This document shows, one piece after another, positions 1 to 5,370 of a stretch of DNA of 16,488 nt. The notes beneath the pieces are model-generated. The model was given only the letters and a program-made list of their open reading frames with translations. It was not told the DNA's origin and did no database searches. Source of the stretch: an uncultured Lachnospiraceae bacterium (GTDB taxonomy: Bacteria; Bacillota; Clostridia; Lachnospirales; Lachnospiraceae); the NCBI GenBank assembly GCA_910577445.1, contig CAJTMZ010000090.1, forward strand, positions 1-16,488. The letters are read 5' to 3'. Position numbers and translations under genes: made by a program. How positions within the stretch are numbered: position 1 is the first letter of the stretch; each line of letters starts with the position of its first letter.

Positions 1-106
1 GATTTGTTTATTTAAAGATTTATTTTCTTTACAGTATTTTTTTCAGTGTAATATATATTTCTGTGTTTATATTTTTTTAGTGTGCAATTCCTTACACCTG
101 ATTGAT
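1..106. other. AT-rich window edge, no gene seen
   Basis: This stretch is strongly T-rich and lies just past the end of the Rep gene. I see no open frame, tRNA or convincing terminator hairpin. The left boundary of the accessory element (attachment site or integrase) must lie outside the window if it exists. Confidence 0.4.
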
Positions 107-1111
107 TTAGTTTTCAGGGAACGGATTTTCTGAATCCGGCACCGGATGAAAACCGTTTAAATAGTCTCTGGTGCTATACTCCTGATATTCTCCGGGAGCC
201 GTGTATACCCTTACCCTCTTTATCCGTCTTAAAAACGCAAGATAGGTTTCTTTCTGTTCTGTGCGGACATTATGATACTGGTCTTCCAATTGCCAGTTGC
301 TTACAATGTATACAAAATTGTAACAGGCTTGTCGGTTATTATACCGGGCTGGTAACTGCAACGGATATATGTCAAGATAATTCAGCATATTTCCTATAGG
401 TAAATCACTCCGAAACTCTTCCAGAACCAGAACATCTTCACCGGAATAGGTATCAAAGGGATGTCTATAATCTGTTACTCTGTACACATTTTCGTCACTA
501 TGAAAATCCAGTATATCCCTTGACTTCCCATATCCGGTTGCACCGCTTACATAAGTTACCAGCAGATTAATGCGACGTTCTGACCTATATCGGTCATACA
601 AAATTTCAAGCTGGGCTTTGTCGATATGCTGTAGGTATAAAATATTATCAGGATTTAGTCTAAGTATTTCCGCATTGCTGTATCCTTCTTCTATAAGATT
701 ATATAGGACTTCTAAGTCTGTACGCCTGCCCTGTCCTGATTTTATTATACCGTCTTCTTCAAAAGTCTCTTTCAGATTTGTAGTCTCTTTTTCTGTATTT
801 TCCCACTTTCCCTCTTTACGGATATACGCCCGGTTTTCCTCTGCGGTTCCTTGTGCTTCTTCTATATGGGCTGTAGGGAATGACTTTTTTATACTGGAAA
901 AATATACCGGGTTCTTAAATTGAACGTACAAGTGGGTATGGGGTGCCTTTGCGACTTCATCACACATGCACCAGTATTGAATGTTATCCCATTTTCCCAA
1001 AATTTCTTTAATGGCTTCATGGGAACAGTTTTTATGTTTGTCAGGATTATTAAATGTAAACTGATATTTCCGGCTTCGCCGGTTATTGCTTTTTGTTTTA
1101 CTTTCCTTCAT
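107..1111 (-). CDS. CRESS-type rolling-circle replication initiator (HUH endonuclease + SF3 helicase)
   Basis: Likely starts plasmid-type rolling-circle replication by nicking an origin hairpin and unwinding DNA. From the chosen start the protein is 334 residues. Visible motifs: HUH motif I FTFNNP (18-23), motif II HTHLYVQF with His58/His60 and Gln64, motif III YIRK with presumed catalytic Tyr96 and Lys99. The helicase half has Walker A GATGYGKS (190-197), Walker B VLVLEEF (227-233), motif C VYIVSN (267-272) and an LRRI segment near 294-297 like the arginine-finger region of circovirus Reps. The frame is open to 1207, but the ATG at 1111 is preceded by AAGGAAGG at 3-base spacing, and the protein homology begins after it. 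All motifs are present, so it looks functional. The match to eukaryotic ssDNA-virus Reps and to CRESS-like plasmid Reps of Firmicutes and phytoplasmas is from motif order, not from a search. Confidence 0.85.
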   Translation of the reverse strand: MKESKTKSNNRRSRKYQFTFNNPDKHKNCSHEAIKEILGKWDNIQYWCMCDEVAKAPHTHLYVQFKNPVYFSSIKKSFPTAHIEEAQGTAEENRAYIRKEGKWENTEKETTNLKETFEEDGIIKSGQGRRTDLEVLYNLIEEGYSNAEILRLNPDNILYLQHIDKAQLEILYDRYRSERRINLLVTYVSGATGYGKSRDILDFHSDENVYRVTDYRHPFDTYSGEDVLVLEEFRSDLPIGNMLNYLDIYPLQLPARYNNRQACYNFVYIVSNWQLEDQYHNVRTEQKETYLAFLRRIKRVRVYTAPGEYQEYSTRDYLNGFHPVPDSENPFPEN

Positions 1112-1198
1112 GTTCCTTCCTTTCTGCATTTTGACACAACACAGTTCCGGCACAATGATATATCCCTGAAATGCGCTTGTTTGCTGGATTATTTGCAT

Positions 1199-1212
1199 AT
1201 GACACATGACAC
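1199..1212 (-). repeat. Tandem heptamer iterons beside the origin hairpin
   Basis: ATGACAC occurs twice head to tail (1199-1205 and 1206-1212), read as GTGTCAT GTGTCAT on the rep strand. They start one base beyond the 3' arm of the hairpin. A third core copy, TGACAC, lies at 1132-1137 just ahead of the rep ribosome binding site. Circoviruses carry short tandem Rep-binding repeats at the same place. Rep binding here is inferred. Confidence 0.6.
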
Positions 1213-1213
1213 A

Positions 1214-1241
1214 GAAGTTGCGGTAATACTAGCGCAACTTC
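1214..1241 (-). other. Candidate rolling-circle origin: stem-loop with TAGTATTAC nonanucleotide
   Basis: A perfect 9-bp inverted repeat (GAAGTTGCG at 1214-1222, CGCAACTTC at 1233-1241) encloses a 10-base loop. On the minus strand, the rep coding strand, the loop reads CTAGTATTAC, which contains TAGTATTAC (1231 down to 1223). This is the circovirus origin nonanucleotide and fits the CRESS consensus NANTATTAC. In circoviruses Rep cuts between the seventh and eighth base (TAGTATT/AC); by analogy the nick would fall between 1225 and 1224. It lies 102 bases before the rep start codon, on the same strand as rep. Confidence 0.8.
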
Positions 1242-1280
1242 CATAAGAAGCGGCTTCGCCACGCCGCCGCCCTGTTGGTT

Positions 1281-1943
1281 TTAATGGAGAGGACGTTCGT
1301 TTGCCAGTTTGGCGAGTAACGCTTTCAGTTTCCACTTGTCGCTTATATAGGGGATTTGTATCGCTTTCAACTCCTGCCCGTCTATTAAGATTAGTCCCTG
1401 TCCAATTTTGGGATGATACTGTTCCTCAAACTCCGTATCATCCAAATGTTCGCCTGCAAACAGGGATTTTCTGCTTTCTACAGACAGCCTCCCAAGCCCA
1501 ATACAGATTTGGAAGTTATCTATTGCGCCGATACCCGTGGGGAACAGGCTTGCTGATATGCGCTGTTGGATACACCAGACGAAGCAACGGCGCGAACGTC
1601 CAAGCATTAAAATATTACTTATTTTGCGCTTTATGGTCTCTGCCATGTGTTTATCGTTCTGCGTGAGCCATATGATATATCCAGCGTATTCGTCAATGAG
1701 TAGTATGATTATCGTTTTATTGTTTTCTGGCATCTTTTCAAACTCTGCATAAAAATCTTCTATCAATTCTGTTACCTTTTCAAATTCTGCAAATTTTTCT
1801 GTGACACCTGCATAATCTCCCGATTTCTTAAAATCTGCAATATATAAAGCTGCACTATAATTTTTCAGAACTTGGTAGAGTAGATATAAAATTGCTACAG
1901 ACTTTCCTGAACCGGTACTCTCGATACAACAGATGTGTCCCAC
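1281..1943 (-). pseudogene. FtsK/SpoIIIE (TcpA-like) DNA translocase, N-terminally truncated remnant
   Basis: This is the C-terminal motor domain of an FtsK/SpoIIIE-family ATPase, of the kind that acts as DNA translocase or coupling protein in Tn916-like elements. Visible in 220 residues: a P-loop ESTGSGKS (8-15) whose first glycine is Glu, the segment YIADFKKSGDY (34-44), Walker B IIILLIDEYAG (78-88, Asp84/Glu85) and the FtsK-like GRSRRCFVWCIQQR (115-128). Family members are usually well over 400 residues with N-terminal membrane segments. Here the P-loop begins 8 residues after the only start, a GTG at 1943, which has no Shine-Dalgarno. The frame stays open about 22 codons further upstream without a start, then meets several stops. 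I read it as a decayed fragment. It lies 170 bases from the Rep gene on the same strand, as translocase and relaxase/Rep genes do in mobile elements. Translation of the fragment cannot be excluded. Confidence 0.65.
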
Positions 1944-2047
1944 TTCAAAATGAATATAAAAATCAACAGCCTTACGGCTATAACTGCAAGACTGTTGATA
2001 AAGTCACTTAATATATCATTTTTAAACCACCGACTGTATATTAGTCA

Positions 2048-2950
2048 TTACTTAAGTATACTTGATACAGAATTAAATGCCCCGGCAAGATATTGCGAAA
2101 TATATATATCAGGACGAGGTGTGCCTTCCAGCCAATCAAAAGTGTTATCAGCACACAAAATATACATCTTGTCATCAACTAAAAAGCAATCCCACGCCAG
2201 TAAATCTATATCTGGGTATTTCTTACATCCTTCAATTCCATTTGGGAAAAGAGCCGGGTAAGTGACAATAACAATTTCACTGCCGGATTCTTTTACCAAA
2301 GCGGTAAAACCTGAATCGGGGTTTGTTGCCATATAATCAGCCAACGCATTTTTAGCGCTTTGAACATTTTGCGCCGGATTCAAATTCTTGAATGCGTATG
2401 ACCGATATGTAACTCCGTATTCATCCGTTGATTCAACCGCTGTATTCTGTAGTTCTCCGTCCCATCCTATATGACCGCCTGTCATATAACTACCAGAATC
2501 ATAAGTTTGAGACCAAATACTGCTCCCGTCAAGACCAACGCCGCCACCCGTTTCGACCTTGACGGTTGCTTTCGGTATAGGCAGGGACGCAATCACAGGC
2601 GAAACTGCCGATGTATCTGTAGCAGGTGCAGATGTATCGGCCGGCGCGTCAGCAACGGTTTCAGGTGCCGGCGTTTCCGCCCCTGACGCCGGTGCAGGTG
2701 CCGCATCTGAATCAGGAATTGCAAATACCTGTCCTTCATAAATAAGATTAGGATTCTTGATTGAGCCCTTGTTCGCTTCATAAATCACTTCCCATTTAGA
2801 AGAATCGCCATAAAGCTGTTTGGCTATTTTTTTGAGATTATCTCCATCCTGCACCGTATAGCTTTCTGCCGCAAAGGCTGACATGCTTGTAGCTAACATT
2901 CCGACAGCGGCGCATACTACTACAAGTCTTTTAAATGGTTTCTTACGCAT
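2048..2950 (-). CDS. Secreted LysM-domain protein
   Basis: A 300-residue exported protein. Residues 1-28 are a signal peptide: basic MRKKPFKR, a hydrophobic core, and a likely cleavage after AFA at 25-27. A single LysM domain spans about 30-79 (YTVQDGDNLKKIAKQLYG, then NPNLIYEGQVFAIP), so it probably binds peptidoglycan. Residues 83-120 are a low-complexity Ala/Pro/Thr/Asp linker. The C-terminal 175 residues (GGGVGLDGSSIW onward, with Trp/Tyr-rich patches and three Cys) match no family I recognise. The start has AAAGGAG 8 bases upstream. It lies between the FtsK remnant (104 bases downstream) and the divergent regulator gene, so it may be cargo of the element or an unrelated neighbour. The wall-binding role is from the LysM domain only. 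Confidence 0.8.
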   Translation of the reverse strand: MRKKPFKRLVVVCAAVGMLATSMSAFAAESYTVQDGDNLKKIAKQLYGDSSKWEVIYEANKGSIKNPNLIYEGQVFAIPDSDAAPAPASGAETPAPETVADAPADTSAPATDTSAVSPVIASLPIPKATVKVETGGGVGLDGSSIWSQTYDSGSYMTGGHIGWDGELQNTAVESTDEYGVTYRSYAFKNLNPAQNVQSAKNALADYMATNPDSGFTALVKESGSEIVIVTYPALFPNGIEGCKKYPDIDLLAWDCFLVDDKMYILCADNTFDWLEGTPRPDIYISQYLAGAFNSVSSILK

Positions 2951-2982
2951 AACTCTTTCTCCTTTTCAATAATATTTTTTTC

Positions 2983-3000
2983 CTCTTATATGAATAAGAG
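2983..3000. repeat. Inverted repeat upstream of the LysM gene
   Basis: CTCTTAT (2983-2989) and ATAAGAG (2994-3000) are a perfect 7-bp inverted repeat with a 4-base centre. It lies 33 bases before the LysM start codon and downstream of the candidate promoter, so it could be an operator or a hairpin in the leader RNA. Confidence 0.35.
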
Positions 3001-3020
3001 CATTTATATTTGCAAATACT

Positions 3021-3040
3021 ACTTTATCCTACTTTATGCT
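3021..3040. repeat. Tandem decamer, possible operator
   Basis: ACTTTATCCT and ACTTTATGCT are direct repeats with one difference, placed in the 145-bp divergent gap and over the LysM promoter. Ribbon-helix-helix regulators often bind short tandem sites like this. Binding by the neighbouring regulator is inference. Confidence 0.4.
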
Positions 3041-3049
3041 ATCAGTCAA
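3021..3049 (-). promoter_or_regulatory. Candidate promoter of the LysM gene
   Basis: On the minus strand TTGACT (3049-3044) is followed after 17 bases by TAAAGT (3026-3021). The -35 is good and the -10 mediocre. The -10 and most of the spacer overlap the tandem decamer at 3021-3040. Confidence 0.4.
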
Positions 3050-3095
3050 TACATAATGACACGAAATGATATATTTTTCAAAAAGGAGTCATGTT

Positions 3096-3251
3096 ATGAA
3101 ACCATTAAAAACAAAAGTGAGCATTACACTTGATACTGATATCATTGATTTGATTAAAGAATTAGCGGAAAAAGATGACAGGTCGTTTTCACAATACATT
3201 AACTTGGTATTAAAAGAACATCTAAAAGAAAATAAGGATATACAGAAATAA
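3096..3251 (+). CDS. Small ribbon-helix-helix (CopG/Arc-type) DNA-binding protein
   Basis: A 51-residue protein with the pattern of a ribbon-helix-helix domain: a beta strand KVSITLDTD (6-14), a first helix IIDLIKELAEKDD, the turn RSFSQYI and a second helix INLVLKEHLKENK. Such proteins bind DNA as dimers and control plasmid copy number, partition or toxin-antitoxin loci. The frame also opens at 3066, but the ATG at 3096 has AAAAGGAG seven bases upstream (3081-3088), so I use it. No toxin gene follows; the next feature is a terminator hairpin. It is divergent from the LysM gene, with tandem decamers between them that may be its operator. The partner or target is unknown. Confidence 0.75.
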   Translation: MKPLKTKVSITLDTDIIDLIKELAEKDDRSFSQYINLVLKEHLKENKDIQK

Positions 3252-3298
3252 AAATGGGGCTGTCGCTTTAACGAATGAAATTTCGTGAAGCGGCAGCC
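3246..3298 (-). terminator. Terminator after the GH3 gene
   Basis: The arms 3258-3268 and 3288-3298 pair over 11 bases with one mismatch in minus-strand RNA, and inner arms ACGAA/TTCGT extend the stem. On the minus strand the hairpin is followed by CCATTTTTATTT. It lies 75 bases beyond the GH3 stop. It may also stop the plus-strand regulator transcript, but there is no T-run on that side. Confidence 0.7.
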
Positions 3299-3372
3299 TC
3301 TGGAGATTTGTACTGCGCACAAAATCTGTCACGCGCTTAAAAACAAGGCAGAAATGGCAAATCAGGCTCGTT

Positions 3373-4692
3373 TCACTGCACCCTGTCCCGAAGCTTTACC
3401 CGGAAAATCCGCTGCAGGGATTCGTCAATGCGCGCCTGCGACAGAGTGCCGTTATTGACCGCCTCCAAAACGCCGTTATACGCCGCCTCAAAATCGTCCG
3501 GCATCAGAATCATGTCAGCGCCGGCCAAAATGGCTCTGACAGCCGCCTCGCCCGGCTCATAAAAATCCGTAATTGCTTTCATATCCATTGCGTCCGTGAT
3601 AACAATCCCCTGATAGCCTAACTGTCCCCTCAGAATTTCGGTAATCATTTTTTCGGAAAGCGAGGCAGGCGTATCGTCCCCTGTAACATTGGGCACGGAA
3701 AGGTGGCTTACCATGATAAAATCAGTGCCTGCGGCGATACCTGCCTGATAGACGGGAAAATCCTTTTCCATAAAACTTTCAATCGTTTTTTCACTGATTA
3801 CCTTGCCGTCGTGCATATCCTCCGTGGTATCTCCGATTCCCGGAAAATGCTTCATGCACGCGCTTACCTTATTGCTCTGAAGCCCTTCCACAAAAGCTGC
3901 GGCCATGGAAGCCGTCTGGTTTGTGTCGCTTCCGAAAGAACGTTCCCCGATAAAGGCATTCCCTTCCTCTATGACGTCCGCCACCGGCGCAAAGTCCACG
4001 TTAAAACCGTATTTTGAAAGATAACCGCCTATAGCCGTTCCGGCGTCCCTCGCCCTCTGAGCGTCTCCGGACGCGGCAATCTCCGCCGCACTTCCCACAT
4101 TCTCCGCAAGGCCGCTTTCCGCCACCCGGCTGACAATTCCACCCTCCTCGTCCACGGCAAGGAACATGGGCCCCTTAAATCCCTGGGTATTTTGAAGCAT
4201 CTCCGTAAGCTGGGCCTCGTCCTGTATATTCTGTGAAAAATAAATCAGGCCACCCACCGGAAATGCATTCAGCTTTTCACGAGTGGTATCGCCTGCTCTG
4301 ATGACTGTTGCCGTATCTGTAAGTTTTTCCGGTCTTATCATAAAAAGCCCCGCCACCTTGCTCTCAATTGTCATCTCCGCAATGTAGGGAGTGACAATTT
4401 CTTCCAGCCAGTCAACGTCGTTCTCCGGCCCAAGGGGCTCCGTTTCCTCCATGGGCGGCTCTACAGCCGCCTGGTCGTCTTCCGTCTCGGATAACTCCTC
4501 CAACTGCTTCTGGAGCTCCTCCGCCTGCCTTTTATCGTTTATTATCTGCATGACCTTTCTGATACCAATAACGCCTCCCGTAACCAGGCCCACGAGTATA
4601 AGCACAAGGACAATATAGGCAATCGCCTGATTTCTTACTCTGCGTTTATGCCTGTATATTTTTCTTTCCATATCTTCGCTGTTGTTTGCCAT
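3373..4692 (-). CDS. nagZ: Membrane-anchored GH3 beta-N-acetylhexosaminidase
   Basis: A glycoside hydrolase family 3 enzyme of the NagZ type, which removes beta-linked N-acetylglucosamine from peptidoglycan fragments or other amino-sugar glycans. The 439 residues run: a basic N-terminus, one membrane helix (about 22-46), a charged coiled-coil-like and acidic linker (52-92), then the TIM-barrel domain. Visible motifs: DEEGG (181-185), KHFPGIGDTT (281-290), the presumed Asp292/His294 acid-base dyad in EDMH, and nucleophile Asp367 in ITDAMDM. The usual KHFPGHG has Ile instead of the second His at 286. The single helix and lack of a cleavage site suggest an outside-facing membrane anchor, as in Gram-positive NagZ proteins. 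AAGG lies 8 bases before the start. It is monocistronic, with its own promoter and terminator. The exact substrate cannot be told from sequence. Confidence 0.85.
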   Translation of the reverse strand: MANNSEDMERKIYRHKRRVRNQAIAYIVLVLILVGLVTGGVIGIRKVMQIINDKRQAEELQKQLEELSETEDDQAAVEPPMEETEPLGPENDVDWLEEIVTPYIAEMTIESKVAGLFMIRPEKLTDTATVIRAGDTTREKLNAFPVGGLIYFSQNIQDEAQLTEMLQNTQGFKGPMFLAVDEEGGIVSRVAESGLAENVGSAAEIAASGDAQRARDAGTAIGGYLSKYGFNVDFAPVADVIEEGNAFIGERSFGSDTNQTASMAAAFVEGLQSNKVSACMKHFPGIGDTTEDMHDGKVISEKTIESFMEKDFPVYQAGIAAGTDFIMVSHLSVPNVTGDDTPASLSEKMITEILRGQLGYQGIVITDAMDMKAITDFYEPGEAAVRAILAGADMILMPDDFEAAYNGVLEAVNNGTLSQARIDESLQRIFRVKLRDRVQ

Positions 4693-4769
4693 GCCTTATC
4701 CTTCACCTTTCTGTACACATCGCCGCAGACGGCCTTTATAATTCAAATGTATTTAAAGTCATACATATT

Positions 4770-4798
4770 TATAATAACTGATTTCTCCTCTATGTCAA
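4770..4798 (-). promoter_or_regulatory. Promoter of the GH3 gene
   Basis: On the minus strand TTGACA (4798-4793) is separated by 17 bases from ATTATA (4775-4770), inside an AT-rich ATTATAAATA run. It starts just after the T-run of the upstream terminator. A short hairpin ATGTAT/ATACAT (4747-4766) would lie near the 5' end of the mRNA. Confidence 0.65.
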
Positions 4799-4800
4799 GT

Positions 4801-5176
4801 AAAAGCGGGCATCAATCTTTTCGATTAACACCCGCTCCTAAACTATGCTATCCAATGGCCTTTACCTCCTTAGGTTTTATTTTGGATACTTCCCACTATT
4901 CAGTTTTACTTTTTCTCTTTCGTATTTCTGCCTTTTTTCTTTTGTACGAATGTACTGTAACGTTGGTTCTTCTTCTTTTGTTCTTCGTTACTTTTTCTTC
5001 TGTGCCTTATACGAATTTGAAAATTCGCTTTCTTTGGTACTTCGTTCTTTTGTACTTTAAAAGCTCAACTCTTTCACATTTTTGTTATCTGACTTATGTC
5101 AAATAACTTAACTTATGTTTTCGGTGGTCCGTACCTCCTTTACTTAGATTTTTTATCTATGTGAATTTGTTTTTGT
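4801..5176 (-). ncRNA. Candidate free-standing ~380-nt purine-rich small RNA
   Basis: The gap between the GH3 gene and glyA holds a complete transcription unit without a usable ORF. It has a consensus promoter (5183-5211) and a terminator (4801-4836). The RNA is very rich in A and G. It has two extended ribosome-binding-like sequences, AAAGGAGGTA (5141-5132) and TAAGGAGGTA (4872-4863), near its two ends; neither is followed at normal distance by an ATG or GTG with an open frame. Four copies of an 11-mer G(T/A)AC(A/C)AAAGAA lie at 5055, 5040, 4983 and 4947, and a hairpin CGAATTT/AAATTCG at 5012-5027. I do not recognise it as 6S, tmRNA, RNase P, SRP RNA or a known riboswitch. The start is estimated from the promoter. 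Confidence 0.5.
4804..4836 (-). terminator. Terminator of the candidate small RNA
   Basis: Arms of 14 bases (4836-4823 and 4817-4804) pair fully in minus-strand RNA, with three G-U wobbles, around a GAAAA loop. CTTTTA follows. The GH3 promoter begins directly after it. Confidence 0.7.
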
Positions 5177-5182
5177 AAGTTT

Positions 5183-5211
5183 ATTATATATAAGCCTCGT
5201 TAATTTGTCAA
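5183..5211 (-). promoter_or_regulatory. Consensus sigma-A promoter driving the small RNA
   Basis: On the minus strand TTGACA (5211-5206), a 17-base spacer and TATAAT (5188-5183) match the consensus exactly. It lies after the glyA terminator and points into a region with no protein gene for about 500 bases. Confidence 0.8.
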
Positions 5212-5307
5212 CACATTTTTTCAAATTTTTATCTATTTTTTTATTTTTTTCTCTTACTCGTCAATTTATCAGTATTTTTGACATTTTATTCCAAATTTTC
5301 TCATTTT

Positions 5308-5342
5308 AAAAGAGCGGCGTCCCGCCGGGCAACCGCTCTTTT
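5308..5342 (-). terminator. Terminator after glyA, probably bidirectional
   Basis: AAAAGAGCGG (5308-5317) and CCGCTCTTTT (5333-5342) form a perfect 10-bp stem with A- and T-runs on the outer sides. It starts 28 bases past the glyA stop. Confidence 0.85.
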
Positions 5343-5370
5343 AGGCCGGCCAGTCAGGCCGTCTTTTGTT

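Noticed and set aside
3304..3328. Imperfect inverted repeat AGATTTGT/ACAAAATCT between the GH3 gene and its terminator
   Set aside because: It has a bulge and no T-run, and the stronger hairpin next to it already serves as terminator.
4937..5055. Four similar 11-mers resembling a repeat array
   Set aside because: Too short and unevenly spaced (15, 57 and 36 bases) for CRISPR; kept only as a motif within the candidate RNA.
4648..5106. Plus-strand open frames across the GH3-glyA gap (4648-5106 and 4845-5060)
   Set aside because: They are T-rich frames antisense to a purine-rich transcript, have no Shine-Dalgarno, give Phe/Leu/Tyr-rich low-complexity peptides, and one overlaps the GH3 start. 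The minus-strand promoter and terminator explain the region better.
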